From Paenibacillus sp. FSL R7-0204 (GTDB lineage: Bacteria; Bacillota; Bacilli; Paenibacillales; Paenibacillaceae): a DNA stretch of 64,000 bases. Position 1 is the stretch's first letter. The number at the start of each line of letters is the position of its first letter. The DNA lies in contig NZ_JBBOCA010000001.1 in assembly GCF_038002225.1 (NCBI RefSeq), forward strand, positions 5,952,001 through 6,016,000, in the 5' to 3' direction. Positions 1 through 8,913 of this stretch are shown here, one piece after another. The position numbers and the translations under genes are program-made. The notes under the pieces were generated by a model. It worked only from the letters and a program-made list of their open reading frames with translations. It was not told the origin of the DNA and did no database searches.

Positions 1-145
1 GGGTATCGGAATTACCGTGGCAGATGATGAAATAATCGCTGATCGGCGACACACTGCGCAGATCGAGGGCCACCACATTCATTGCTTTTTTATCCTGAAC
101 GGCGTGTAACGCCAGCTCAAACAGCTTGTTTGATTGTACACTCAT
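1..145 (-). CDS. rsfS: Ribosomal silencing factor RsfS (partial, cut by window edge)
   Basis: Only the first 48 codons are present; the rest lies left of position 1. The visible start reads MSVQSNKLFELALHAVQDKK, then a stretch with VALDLRSVSPISDYFIICHG, which is the conserved N-terminal core of the RsfS/Iojap family. Family members bind ribosomal protein uL14 and block 30S-50S joining in starved cells. The ATG overlaps the stop codon of yqeK (ATGA), so the two are translationally coupled at the 3' end of the nadD-yqeK-rsfS operon. Assignment rests on this N-terminus and on synteny. Confidence 0.9.
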   Translation of the reverse strand, partial: MSVQSNKLFELALHAVQDKKAMNVVALDLRSVSPISDYFIICHGNSDT

Positions 146-720
146 AGTTTATCCTCCAATGTTCTAACTAAATCGTTGCGCGCCAGCACCGTAAGCGGAA
201 ATACGACCCGGCGCTTCTCCAGCAGTACACGTATAGTGGAATCCAGTCCGGCAATCAGCCCTTCCTCCAGGCTGACCTTCGATAGCCTGCGTATCTCCTC
301 CACACCGGGGAAGTCCCGTCCAGGCTCAATATAATCAGCCAGACAGACGATCCGCTCCAGCAGGCCCATGTTCTCGCGTCCCGAGGTATGGTAACGGATC
401 GCGTCCAGCACCTCAGTATCCTGAATACCATAATCATGTTCGGCGGTATAAGCACCAACCTCAGCATGCCATAGCTGCTTGTCATATTTCAAAAGCTCGG
501 CGGATAATCCATTCTGTTCAATGATCTCCCGCATCCGTTCTACCGGCCAATACTTGGCCACATCATGCAGGATGGCGGCGGTCTCGGCCCGCTGCGGATC
601 AGCGCCATAACGCTGAGCCAGCTTCACAGCGGACTCCATCACACCGAGTGTATGCTTCCAGCGTTTGTCCGGCATCTGGCCGGATACCGCCTCAATCAGC
701 GCTTCACGGCTGAACTCCAT
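142..720 (-). CDS. yqeK: HD-domain phosphohydrolase YqeK (Ap4A hydrolase family)
   Basis: 192 residues. The HD-domain metal ligands are visible: H23, the H52-D53 pair in AAILHDVAKYW, H85, H111 and D129 (CLADYIEP). YqeK proteins of Firmicutes hydrolyse diadenosine tetraphosphate symmetrically to two ADP. I chose the ATG at 720 because AAGGAG lies 9 bases upstream and the HD domain starts right after it. The open frame continues up to 912, but that part is antisense to nadD codons and is Trp/Cys/Arg-rich. The chosen start overlaps the nadD stop by 17 bases, and the stop overlaps the rsfS start, so this is a tightly coupled operon. Confidence 0.92.
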   Translation of the reverse strand: MEFSREALIEAVSGQMPDKRWKHTLGVMESAVKLAQRYGADPQRAETAAILHDVAKYWPVERMREIIEQNGLSAELLKYDKQLWHAEVGAYTAEHDYGIQDTEVLDAIRYHTSGRENMGLLERIVCLADYIEPGRDFPGVEEIRRLSKVSLEEGLIAGLDSTIRVLLEKRRVVFPLTVLARNDLVRTLEDKL

Positions 721-1294
721 ACAATCCACTCCTTTGAACATATTCATACACAGCATCCGGAACCATATAGCGGATCGACTTTCCTTCGGCGGCCCGGGCT
801 CTGAGCATGGTGGAAGAGAGATCGACCAGCGGCATATCCGCCAGCAGCACTCTACCCGCAATGAACTCCGGCAGCAGTCCCAGATCCAGCGGGGTGCCCG
901 GACGTCCGACACCGATGAAGGTCAACCGCTTCACCAGCTCTTCGATCCCCTGCCACTTGGGCAGATACTGAACCATATCCGCACCCACGATGAAAAAGAA
1001 CTCATGCTGCGGATATTCCTCCTGCAGACTAATCACCGTCTCCAGCGTATAGGATACTCCGCCCCGCACGATTTCCCAGTCAAGAATGCCAAAGGAAGGG
1101 TGATTCTTCACCGCTCCCTCTACCATAGCCAGCCGTTCTTCACCGGTTGCCCCAGCCTCATGCTTATGAGGCGGAATATGCGAAGGCATGAACCAGACCT
1201 CCTTCAGACTGTAGCTCTCGCGCGCCGTCTCAGCGGCCATCATATGCCCGATATGCAGAGGATCGAAGGTCCCTCCCATTATGCCTACTCTCAA
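704..1294 (-). CDS. nadD: Nicotinate-nucleotide adenylyltransferase
   Basis: 196 residues, the normal NadD length. It transfers AMP from ATP to nicotinate mononucleotide, giving deamido-NAD in NAD biosynthesis. The nucleotidyltransferase signature GGTFDPLHIGH is at residues 7-17 and the C-terminal LSSTMLR motif (usual ISSTxIR) is near residue 160. The start is TTG: an AGGAGG sits 8 bases upstream, and the next in-frame ATG falls inside the active-site loop. yhbY lies 12 bases upstream and yqeK overlaps downstream. Confidence 0.95.
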   Translation of the reverse strand: MRVGIMGGTFDPLHIGHMMAAETARESYSLKEVWFMPSHIPPHKHEAGATGEERLAMVEGAVKNHPSFGILDWEIVRGGVSYTLETVISLQEEYPQHEFFFIVGADMVQYLPKWQGIEELVKRLTFIGVGRPGTPLDLGLLPEFIAGRVLLADMPLVDLSSTMLRARAAEGKSIRYMVPDAVYEYVQRSGLYGVQP

Positions 1295-1306
1295 GAGGTC
1301 AACCTC

Positions 1307-1600
1307 CTATCTTGGAAGCTCGATCGTTTTGTTGTCGCGTGATTCCTTGTACAGAACGATAGTCTTGCCGATAACCTGAACAAGCTCCGAACCGGACTGT
1401 TCGGCAAGCGCGGCACCAATTTCCTTGGGATCATCAGCGTTGTTATTCAATACACTGATCTTCATCAGCTCGCGTTTCTCAATAGCTTCTTCAATGTGAC
1501 GGATCAGATGATCGTTTACGCCGCCTTTGCCAACCTGAAATACAGCATCCAGATGATGAGCCAAAGAGCGCAGATAACGTTTTTGTTTGCCTGTTAACAT
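1307..1600 (-). CDS. yhbY: YhbY/YqeI-family RNA-binding protein
   Basis: 97 residues covering a single CRS1-YhbY (CRM) domain. The GxxG-type loop region and the stretch VFQVGKGGVNDHLIRHIEEA match the family. These proteins associate with pre-50S ribosomal subunits; the exact role is not settled. It lies between aroE and nadD in the same order as in Bacillus subtilis (yqeI), where this block links ribosome assembly and metabolism genes. No unusual features. Confidence 0.92.
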   Translation of the reverse strand: MLTGKQKRYLRSLAHHLDAVFQVGKGGVNDHLIRHIEEAIEKRELMKISVLNNNADDPKEIGAALAEQSGSELVQVIGKTIVLYKESRDNKTIELPR

Positions 1601-1651
1601 AAATGTGAAAACTCCTTAATTAACATATATTATTACCCTTTTCCGTGAAAA

Positions 1652-2530
1652 TCATTTGCCTGGCACCTGGCCGAGGCAATCCGCAATAGTCTGCCGCATA
1701 ATCGCTGCGGGAGCGACAAGCCCCGTCCAATACTCCAGGGCGTAAGCTCCCTGATAAACGAACATGCCCAGCCCGCCGTGAATAGTGCAGCCGCGCTTCA
1801 GGCTCTCTGTAAGCAACCGGGTATGAAGCGGATTATAGATCAGATCGCTGACGATCATCCCTTCATGTAGCCCGGCCGGATCGATCGGCATGTCCTCCAT
1901 ATGCGGATACATGCCTACCGATGTTGTATTGATTACGATATCCATGCTGCCTAGCACGCCAGGAACGGTATCCATCCCTGCTCCGGCTAAGCTCCCCCGG
2001 CTGCTGAAGCTATCTGCCAGGTGATGCGCCCGTTCCTCATTACGGTTCGCAATCAGGACCATTGCCGGCTGCTCCTTCAGCAGCGCCGAGACAATCCCTC
2101 TGGCCGCACCGCCGGCTCCAATCACCAGAATACGGGTGCCGGTGAGATCCGGCGCAGCCTCTGTCTTAAGCGAGCGAACATATCCGATCCCATCCGTATT
2201 GAAGCCAGTCAGTATCCCATTATCGTTAACGATGGTATTGACTGCGCCGACATCGACCGCACTTGAATCCAGCTGGTCCAGATGCTCCATCACAGCAACC
2301 TTATGTGGAATCGTTACATTCACGCCGCGGAAGCCAAGCGTCCGTATCGCCTGCACCGCATCACCCAGCTTGTCCGGCGTGATATGCAGCGGCACATAAG
2401 CCCCGGAGAGACCGAGCGACTGGAGCGCCGCCCCGTGCATCAGCGGGGATTTGGACTGGGCAATCGGGTCACCCATCACGCCCAGCAAGAGCTCCCCGTG
2501 ACTCTGCGTGTTCCTGCCTGTCTCAGTCAT
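1652..2530 (-). CDS. aroE: Shikimate dehydrogenase
   Basis: 292 residues. It reduces 3-dehydroshikimate to shikimate with NADPH in the aromatic amino-acid pathway. The substrate-binding SxSP loop (SKSPLMH, about 27-33), catalytic K77 in NVTIPHKV, N98 and D113 (FNTDGIGY) are present. The NADP Rossmann motif GAGGAARG is near 140 and the ribose-phosphate loop NRNEERA near 162. It sits between yqeH and yhbY in the standard Bacillales order. ATG at 2530 is the only start that keeps the N-terminal SxSP region complete with a normal leader. Confidence 0.95.
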   Translation of the reverse strand: MTETGRNTQSHGELLLGVMGDPIAQSKSPLMHGAALQSLGLSGAYVPLHITPDKLGDAVQAIRTLGFRGVNVTIPHKVAVMEHLDQLDSSAVDVGAVNTIVNDNGILTGFNTDGIGYVRSLKTEAAPDLTGTRILVIGAGGAARGIVSALLKEQPAMVLIANRNEERAHHLADSFSSRGSLAGAGMDTVPGVLGSMDIVINTTSVGMYPHMEDMPIDPAGLHEGMIVSDLIYNPLHTRLLTESLKRGCTIHGGLGMFVYQGAYALEYWTGLVAPAAIMRQTIADCLGQVPGK

Positions 2531-2550
2531 GTCGCCTTCCTCCTGTACAA

Positions 2551-3681
2551 TTAGATCAGCGACGGACGGGTAAGCACCTTGACGCCGCGCGGCACATGGA
2601 CAGCTACTACCGCTCCGGCTGTACCGTTCACCTTGATCCAGCCCAGGCCGGAGATGAACAGGTCCGTCTCACTATTCCTGGCGATACGGAATTCATGCCG
2701 CTGCCACTGCGGCAGCTTGTCCATGTCGGCAGTTCCCGGCGGAGACAGCAGCTCGCCCCGGTGGTCTTGGTACAGGGAATCTGCACGCTCCAGCTTCGTG
2801 CGGTGAATCTTGAGGGTGCCGCTGATGAAGCAGGTGAAGGACTGGCGTTCCCCCTGAATGAAGTCGAAGCGTCCCAATCCGCCGAAGAAGAGCGACTGGC
2901 CTTCATTCAGCTGGTAGACTGCAGGCTTGAGCGGATTCTCGGGCATCACTGCACCCAGATCCTTGCGCTCGACCAGCTCACTGTAGCGCCAAGGGTATAC
3001 GATCCCAGGCGTATCAATGATGGAGTGGCCGTCATCCAGCGGGATTTTGACCATATCAAGGGTGGTTCCCGGATAACGGGAGGTCGTCAGCTCCTCTTCC
3101 AGGTCACTGTAATCGGAGATCAGCCGGTTAATCAAGGTAGACTTGCCAACATTAGTTGCCCCGACCACGTATACATCACGCTGGCCGCGCAGCTCGGTAA
3201 CGGCCTCCAGCAGACGGTCGAAGCCCTGATTGCGCTTCGCGCTGACCAGGACAATCTCCGCCGTGCGCAGTCCCTCTTCCTTGCAGCGCTGCTGCATCCA
3301 GTTGCGCAGCCGGTTCCAGTTGGTAACCTTCGGCAGCAGATCGATCTTGTTCACCGCCAGGATGACCTGATTATTGCCAACGAACCGCTGCAGCCCCGAA
3401 ATCAGACTGCCCTCGAAATCGAACAGATCCACGATGTGGATGACCAGTGCATTCTTCTCCCCTACTCCGCTTAACAGCTTCAGGAATTCATCCTGATTCA
3501 CCGATACGGAAGAGGCTTCATTGTAATTCTTGATCCGGAAGCAGCGCTGGCAAATTACCGGCTCCCGCTCGAAGGCGACCTCCGGGATATAGCCGGGAAG
3601 CTCCTTGTCCACGCTCTGGAGCTTAATGCCGCAGCCGCTGCATTTCTCTGGCCGCATCTTTTCATCGTTTATTGCATTCAT
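2551..3681 (-). CDS. yqeH: Ribosome biogenesis GTPase YqeH
   Basis: 376 residues. It is a circularly permuted GTPase needed for 30S subunit assembly. An N-terminal zinc finger (C14, C17, C44, C47) is followed by the G4 motif NKIDLLP and G5 VSAK before G1 (GATNVGKST), G2 (PGTT) and G3 (IDTPG). This permuted motif order is diagnostic. A beta-rich C-terminal domain follows. The ATG overlaps the yqeG stop by one base (TAATG), indicating translational coupling. Confidence 0.96.
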   Translation of the reverse strand: MNAINDEKMRPEKCSGCGIKLQSVDKELPGYIPEVAFEREPVICQRCFRIKNYNEASSVSVNQDEFLKLLSGVGEKNALVIHIVDLFDFEGSLISGLQRFVGNNQVILAVNKIDLLPKVTNWNRLRNWMQQRCKEEGLRTAEIVLVSAKRNQGFDRLLEAVTELRGQRDVYVVGATNVGKSTLINRLISDYSDLEEELTTSRYPGTTLDMVKIPLDDGHSIIDTPGIVYPWRYSELVERKDLGAVMPENPLKPAVYQLNEGQSLFFGGLGRFDFIQGERQSFTCFISGTLKIHRTKLERADSLYQDHRGELLSPPGTADMDKLPQWQRHEFRIARNSETDLFISGLGWIKVNGTAGAVVAVHVPRGVKVLTRPSLI

Positions 3682-4214
3682 TAAGATTTATCCTCCTCTT
3701 GCCACAATCCTTGCTTCCGCAGACGGGTCAAGGCAATCTGCTCCACTCTGCGGTTAATTCTTGTTCCTATTCCTTCATCCTTGACTGAGATTGGCAGCAC
3801 GAGTACCGTGAACAGACCCAGCCGGTTGCCGCCGTATACATCGGTAAGCATCTGGTCGCCGACCACAATCGTCTGCTCCGGTCCCAGCTCCATCAGCTTC
3901 ATGGCCCGCAGGAACGGGGAATTGCTGGGCTTCTTGGCCTGATGTACAAATTCAATATTCAGCGGGGTAGCAAAACGCGACACCCGGTCCATATTGTTGT
4001 TGGATACAATCACAAGCTTGAAGCCCAGTTCCTTCACCTTAGCGAACCAGAGCAGCAGCTCAGGAGTAGCCAGCGGCGCCTTGGCACCGACCAGCGTATT
4101 ATCCAGATCCGTAATAATTCCCCGGTATCCTTGGCGGTACAGCTCCTCCAGAGCGATATCAAACACCGTGTTTACCCGGAGCTTAGGGACTAATCTTTCG
4201 AACAATACCTTCAC
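3681..4214 (-). CDS. yqeG: HAD-superfamily phosphatase YqeG
   Basis: 177 residues of the YqeG/HAD-IIIA family. The nucleophile motif DLDNTLVG (about 40-47), the second motif VSNNN and the acidic motif GDQMLTDVYGGNR are all visible, so it should be an active phosphatase. The physiological substrate is unknown; family members resemble phosphatidylglycerophosphatases. It is the first gene of the yqeG-yqeH-aroE-yhbY-nadD-yqeK-rsfS operon, and a terminator separates it from the transglutaminase gene upstream. Confidence 0.93.
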   Translation of the reverse strand: MKVLFERLVPKLRVNTVFDIALEELYRQGYRGIITDLDNTLVGAKAPLATPELLLWFAKVKELGFKLVIVSNNNMDRVSRFATPLNIEFVHQAKKPSNSPFLRAMKLMELGPEQTIVVGDQMLTDVYGGNRLGLFTVLVLPISVKDEGIGTRINRRVEQIALTRLRKQGLWQEEDKS

Positions 4215-4258
4215 CTCATTTTCATACAGGAAACTTGTAACCCGGCGCTATAGGACTG

Positions 4259-4313
4259 CAAAAACCCCAGGGTCCGGCAGCATTTCATCACCATGAGGCA
4301 TTACTTGCCGGAC
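4259..4313 (-). terminator. Rho-independent terminator after the transglutaminase gene
   Basis: On the minus strand an 8-bp stem GTCCGGCA/TGCCGGAC encloses an inner TCAT/ATGA stem and is followed by CCTGGGGTTTTTG. The upstream arm starts just inside the last codons of the transglutaminase gene. It separates the moxR-DUF58-transglutaminase operon from yqeG. Confidence 0.7.
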
Positions 4314-6544
4314 TTCATGCTTTTTCGCAGCCGCAAAGCTTCAGTATACACGCTGTGCCAGTCTTTGTCTTCAATAACCTCAGGGCTGTAATTCGCCCGC
4401 TCGAACATCTTCAGCAGTGCAGCAAGACTGCCCGCAGCTTGCGGGCGTTCCACGCTCCACCGTGCTACGGATTCGCGCAGGGTCTCATGCTCTTTCTTCA
4501 GCATACCCTTCCTGCGCATATACCTTACCCAGCGCTCCGTTTCTGCGATAACTTTTTGCGCCGGAGTCGGCTGACCACCTAGACGCATACGTGTAATCAG
4601 GAAGCGCAGGTGGAGCCGGCGCTGCCAGATCAGGAATAGGGTCCAGAGCAGGAGTACAGCGGCTGCTCCAGCCACAGCCCAGGTGCCGGGATGGAATCCG
4701 GCAGACTTGTCCGTCTGGCCCGATGCCGCCGGCTCAAGCTCTTCCGGCTCCTCTTCCTGCACTTCAGGCTGGTCCGGAATATCCTGTTCACTCTGCGTGA
4801 GCACCGGAACATCGAAGCCGGGCGTTGCCTCTACAGGTACCCACCCGTAATCGCCGAAATAGATCTCGGCCCAGGAGTGGGCGTCCGCATTAGTAATCGT
4901 GTAGTTGTTATTTACATAACCGGCAGCGCCCTGCTGAAGCATTACGCTATCCGGAATCTCGGCCTGCTCTCCTGGAGCATATCCCTTCACCCAGCGGGCA
5001 GGTATATCCAGTGATCTTGCCATAGTAACAAGCGCCGTGGAATAGTAATCGCAGTATCCTTCCTTGATCTCAAACAGGAAGCTCTCGACCATGTCCTTGC
5101 TTCTGGCCCGTGAGGTATCCGGCTGATTCGTGTAAGGGAAAGAAGCTTGCAGATATTGCTGCAGCAGAATCGTCTTCTCGTAAGGCGTCTGCGCTCTCGC
5201 CGTAATCTCCTTGGCAAGTGTGCTCACCCGCTCAGGATAGTTATCGGGGAGCTGAAGATACTGCGGGTCGATATTCTTGTTGCTGTAGAGCTGCTCGAAG
5301 GTCTGCAGGCTCAGTTCCTTAAGGGGAACCACCGGCACCTCCGAGGTTATCACATAGGTCTGAGGGTAAGCTCTTGTTTTGCCTCCGGGATTCCACAGCA
5401 GTTCACTGTCTTCACTCCGCCAGGCCAAGCCGCTGCTCTGTTCCTGCCCGTCCACCGAGTCTACCCCCGAGATCGAATAGCCGCCGAACAGAACCGGATA
5501 ACTGTTCCCTCCAAGCAGCTTAACGGTCTGCTTGAGCGTACGGGTCTCTGTCTTGGAGGCGACAGCGCGCTCCAGCGGCTCGCCCACCTGCACCTCGTTA
5601 TGCTTTCCCCGGCCGGAGGTATCATCATCTGTCCAGCCTTTGCCTGAATACACGCTGCGGATCTCGCCGCGCATATAGGTGCGCAGATCGGAGGTCACTT
5701 GCATGACCGGCGAATAATCAAAGTTGAAGCCGCCGCCCAGATTGTCATCATTCAGGCTGTAGCCCGACGTCGTCCCGTTCGCCGCTGACCCGCCGCTTCC
5801 AGCGTCCCCGCCCCCGGAGGAGGGTCTGGACGAGACCGAGTTCCCATTCCACTTTTGCCAGGCGGTATAAGGATCGGTCAAGGTTGGACGCACGCCCGGC
5901 ATGTTCACCCCGGCAAGAATGACCAGTGAGAAAATAATCGCTATATTCAAGGCCACCTTCATCGGGTACCTCAGCAGATAGGTCCAGCCGCGCGGATAAT
6001 GCAGCTGGAAATTCCTCAGATGCCGCGTGACCAGCCAGCCCATACCGGCAAAGACCGTCCAGGCTACCTCCTGCCACATTACCGCTATCGTGAACGAATC
6101 CAGCGCGGCGAAGGCCGTGATATTCGCCGCGATGAACATCAGAATCCGCGCCTTGCCGTTCACCCACCAGGCGGACACAAGCAGCAGAGCCCAAGCCCCC
6201 AGTGCAAACCAGATATACGGGTTCATCGATGCCGCTATCCCCGGCAGCCGGTCAAGAAATGCCGGCAGCAGAGGATCAGGAATGTAAATACCGTAACTGA
6301 TAATCACATTGTATATAATAAATACCACTGCCGCGCCTTCCAGCAGCATGCGGTACACTCTTTTGAACGGAAAAATAATTTCAATAGCTGTAACGGCCAG
6401 CAGGGTTAGTGCTACAGAAACGGTGGTCTCCTGTAGCCAGAAGGGCACCGTATAGGACACCCACTGCATAGCGATAATGCTTAGCCATAGCATTGTCAGC
6501 CCGTGATGCCATGAGGAACGTATCGCCTGGAACCAGTGCTTCAT
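4301..6544 (-). CDS. Membrane transglutaminase-like protein (DUF3488/DUF4129, TgpA type)
   Basis: 747 residues. About six hydrophobic helices occupy residues 15-215. A Ser/Gly-rich linker follows (about 240-262), then an extracellular transglutaminase core with catalytic Cys in GYCDYYSTALV, His in NADAHSWAEIYF and the acidic residue in VEATPGFD. One more membrane helix (AVAGAAAVLLLWTLFLIW) and a cytoplasmic DUF4129-like tail end the protein. The triad is intact, so peptidase or transamidase activity outside the membrane is plausible; the substrate is unknown. The order moxR, DUF58, transglutaminase matches B. subtilis yeaC-yeaD-yebA. Start ATGA overlaps the DUF58 stop. Confidence 0.9.
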   Translation of the reverse strand: MKHWFQAIRSSWHHGLTMLWLSIIAMQWVSYTVPFWLQETTVSVALTLLAVTAIEIIFPFKRVYRMLLEGAAVVFIIYNVIISYGIYIPDPLLPAFLDRLPGIAASMNPYIWFALGAWALLLVSAWWVNGKARILMFIAANITAFAALDSFTIAVMWQEVAWTVFAGMGWLVTRHLRNFQLHYPRGWTYLLRYPMKVALNIAIIFSLVILAGVNMPGVRPTLTDPYTAWQKWNGNSVSSRPSSGGGDAGSGGSAANGTTSGYSLNDDNLGGGFNFDYSPVMQVTSDLRTYMRGEIRSVYSGKGWTDDDTSGRGKHNEVQVGEPLERAVASKTETRTLKQTVKLLGGNSYPVLFGGYSISGVDSVDGQEQSSGLAWRSEDSELLWNPGGKTRAYPQTYVITSEVPVVPLKELSLQTFEQLYSNKNIDPQYLQLPDNYPERVSTLAKEITARAQTPYEKTILLQQYLQASFPYTNQPDTSRARSKDMVESFLFEIKEGYCDYYSTALVTMARSLDIPARWVKGYAPGEQAEIPDSVMLQQGAAGYVNNNYTITNADAHSWAEIYFGDYGWVPVEATPGFDVPVLTQSEQDIPDQPEVQEEEPEELEPAASGQTDKSAGFHPGTWAVAGAAAVLLLWTLFLIWQRRLHLRFLITRMRLGGQPTPAQKVIAETERWVRYMRRKGMLKKEHETLRESVARWSVERPQAAGSLAALLKMFERANYSPEVIEDKDWHSVYTEALRLRKSMKSGK

Positions 6545-7791
6545 CGGACAGAATCACCTCCAAGTACCGCAGGAAGCTCCTGAAGTGTGCTGATGCTATG
6601 TCCGGTAACGCCATGCGAATGCAGAATATTCTGCCACTCACCGGCCCGGTATTTCCCGGAAGGATGAAGAACATGAATGTGGGAAGGCGTCATCCCCCGG
6701 TTCTCCGCCCAGCGCAGCGTATCCAGCACCACTCTGCCGCTCTGCGGACTGATCAGTACGAAATACGACCCCTTGGGAAACAGCCGCTGGACACTCTCCA
6801 GCCTGTTAATCAGCGGCCCCTTGCCTTCCGCGTTGATATCAATCAAATACTGAATCATCTTTTGCCGCTCGGCATTGCCCTCCGCCGGACTGAACACCTT
6901 ATTATGCTTATCCAGACAGCACAGGCCGATGCCGATCCGCTCCCGGATGCCGAAGCCCAGAAGAGAAGCCGTGACCGAGACTGCCAGCTCGAATTGTGCA
7001 GAGTTGTAATAGCCGCTGGAGGTGCCGTCCAGCACCAGAATGGTTCTGGGAACGGATTCATGCTCGAATTCTTTGGACTTCCACTCGCCGGTCTTCGCTG
7101 TTGCATTCCAATGAATGCGCGTCAGCCGGTCGCCGTAGACATAATCACGCACACCGTTGATCTGCGTGGTCTCGCGACGTGACTGAAGCAGCGATACCTG
7201 CGGCCCCGACAGGCGCGCCTTGCGCTCGTACAGCTGCCAGCGCGGCACTACGACGGCCCGGGGCATCACCCGGAACTGGCCTTCTGCCTTGAAGGTTCCC
7301 TTGTGCTCCATCAGACCGAAGATGTCCTCGCTGAGAATATCCGTATTCTCAAAAGAATAACGGCCCCGCTCAAGCAGCGGCGTCTGGAACAGCAGCTCCC
7401 CCCGTCCGCCCATATTCGGAATCAGGCTCTCCTCGAACACCCAGGACTCTCCGTTATGGCGCTTCAGAATTTCCCTTACGATCACGTAGGGCAAAGGCAG
7501 AAATCCCGGAATGGTTACTTCCAGCTTCACCTTTAGAAAGCCCCCGGCATAGAGCAGATCCGGCTTATCCTGTTCGGAATAGAAGCTGCGTGTGCCTCTG
7601 GCCCGCCGGACCCCTTCAAGACCGCCAATGAACAGATACAGAATGAGAACAGAGACCATGATGAACAGCATGAACGAGGTTTTGCCGCCCTGAAACAGCA
7701 CGTAGAAGAGTGTGATGACCCAAATCGCCAGAACGCCCGTGAACTTCCTCAGCTGAACCGCAGCGGCAGCCCGCGTAAGTAAGGCCCTCAT
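6541..7791 (-). CDS. DUF58 domain-containing membrane protein
   Basis: 416 residues. Two N-terminal membrane helices (about 18-60) precede a long soluble part with the DUF58 signature GVRDYVYGDRLTRIHWNATA and a vWA-like C-terminal region (RTILVLDGTSSGYYNSAQFE). DUF58 proteins accompany MoxR ATPases and transglutaminases and are thought to act as their partners; biochemical function is unknown. The stop overlaps the transglutaminase start by four bases and the start lies next to the moxR stop, so the three are one transcription unit. Confidence 0.9.
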   Translation of the reverse strand: MRALLTRAAAAVQLRKFTGVLAIWVITLFYVLFQGGKTSFMLFIMVSVLILYLFIGGLEGVRRARGTRSFYSEQDKPDLLYAGGFLKVKLEVTIPGFLPLPYVIVREILKRHNGESWVFEESLIPNMGGRGELLFQTPLLERGRYSFENTDILSEDIFGLMEHKGTFKAEGQFRVMPRAVVVPRWQLYERKARLSGPQVSLLQSRRETTQINGVRDYVYGDRLTRIHWNATAKTGEWKSKEFEHESVPRTILVLDGTSSGYYNSAQFELAVSVTASLLGFGIRERIGIGLCCLDKHNKVFSPAEGNAERQKMIQYLIDINAEGKGPLINRLESVQRLFPKGSYFVLISPQSGRVVLDTLRWAENRGMTPSHIHVLHPSGKYRAGEWQNILHSHGVTGHSISTLQELPAVLGGDSVR

Positions 7792-7792
7792 C

Positions 7793-8749
7793 TTATTGCC
7801 TCATGGTTACAGGCACGTTAATGCTCTGAAGCAGCTTCTGGAGCAGGGAGTCCATGCTGACATTGTCCAGGCGTGATTCCGGCCGCAGCAGGATACGGTG
7901 TCCCAGCGTATACGGGGTCAGGGTCTTCACATCATCAGGCAGCACATAGTCGCGTTCCTGGAGAAAAGCGTAGGCCTTGCAGGCCATCATGAACGATAAT
8001 GATGCCCGGGGGCTGGCGCCCAGCAGCACCAGCGGATGTACCCGCGTCTGGCGGACCACATCCAGCAGGTAGTTCAGCACCGGCTCGCTGATGAACACAT
8101 CACGGATCTCCTCCTGAATGGCGGCGATCGTCTCCATACTGGTTACGGGAGCCAGCCTGTCCACCGGCTGGCCCTGCTGATGGGTACGCAGCAGGTTCTT
8201 CTCGGTATCGGCATCCGGGTAGCCCAGGCTGATCCGCAGCATGAAGCGGTCCAGCTGAGCTTCGGGAAGGGTATAGGTTCCCTCGAAATCTATCGGATTC
8301 TGGGTCGCGCAGAGCATGAACGGATGCGGAAGGGGATAGGTCTCTCCATCGACCGTAACATTGCGTTCCTCCATTACCTCAAGCAGTGCGGACTGGGTCT
8401 TGGTGGTCGCCCGGTTGATCTCATCAGCCAGCAGAATATTAGTCATCACCGGGCCCGGACGGAAGTGGAACATCTCATCGCGCGGATGATAGACGGATAC
8501 GCCGGTAATATCACTCGGAAGAATATCCGGGTTACACTGGATACGCCGGTATTCACCGGACATCGACCGGGAGAGTGCGCGGATAAGCTGGGTTTTGCCA
8601 GTCCCCGGAACATCCTCAATGAGGACATGTCCGCCTGCTAACAGTGCAGTCAGCAGCAGTTCTATTTCAAAGCTTTTACCGAGAATACAGGATTCCAGAT
8701 TAGTGCGGACAGCGTTCATAATTTGCGTGGATTCTTGACGTACGGGCAT
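7793..8749 (-). CDS. MoxR-family AAA ATPase
   Basis: 318 residues. The Walker A motif EDVPGTGKTQL is near residues 42-52 and Walker B ILLADEINRA near 105-114. Sensor-1 CATQNP and the YTLPEAQLDRF stretch are typical of MoxR. Such ATPases act as chaperones for vWA or DUF58 partners, which fits the next gene. It is the first gene of the operon. RBS AGGAGG stands before the ATG (cctcctat on the plus strand at about 8760). Confidence 0.94.
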   Translation of the reverse strand: MPVRQESTQIMNAVRTNLESCILGKSFEIELLLTALLAGGHVLIEDVPGTGKTQLIRALSRSMSGEYRRIQCNPDILPSDITGVSVYHPRDEMFHFRPGPVMTNILLADEINRATTKTQSALLEVMEERNVTVDGETYPLPHPFMLCATQNPIDFEGTYTLPEAQLDRFMLRISLGYPDADTEKNLLRTHQQGQPVDRLAPVTSMETIAAIQEEIRDVFISEPVLNYLLDVVRQTRVHPLVLLGASPRASLSFMMACKAYAFLQERDYVLPDDVKTLTPYTLGHRILLRPESRLDNVSMDSLLQKLLQSINVPVTMRQ

Positions 8750-8861
8750 GTATATTAAACCCTCCTATATCAGAATAAGCAGTAATATATACATTTTACA
8801 TGATAGGAGTACCGAAAGTACATGTTAGGCTGGTGATATTACTGTAAATGCCAAAACAAAC

Positions 8862-8891
8862 AGCACAAATCCCGGATAAGGGAATTGTGCT
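8862..8891 (-). terminator. Terminator after the chemoreceptor gene
   Basis: On the minus strand AGCACAATTCCC pairs with GGGATTTGTGCT over a short loop and is followed by GTTTGTTTTGG. It lies 22 bases past the stop of the chemoreceptor and ends its single-gene transcript before moxR. Confidence 0.7.
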
Positions 8892-8913
8892 GCAGTGCCT
8901 GTCGTACTTGACA

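Noticed and set aside
721..912. N-terminal extension of YqeK by 64 residues
   Set aside because: It overlaps nadD codons, has Trp/Cys/Arg-rich composition, and a good RBS stands before the ATG at 720.
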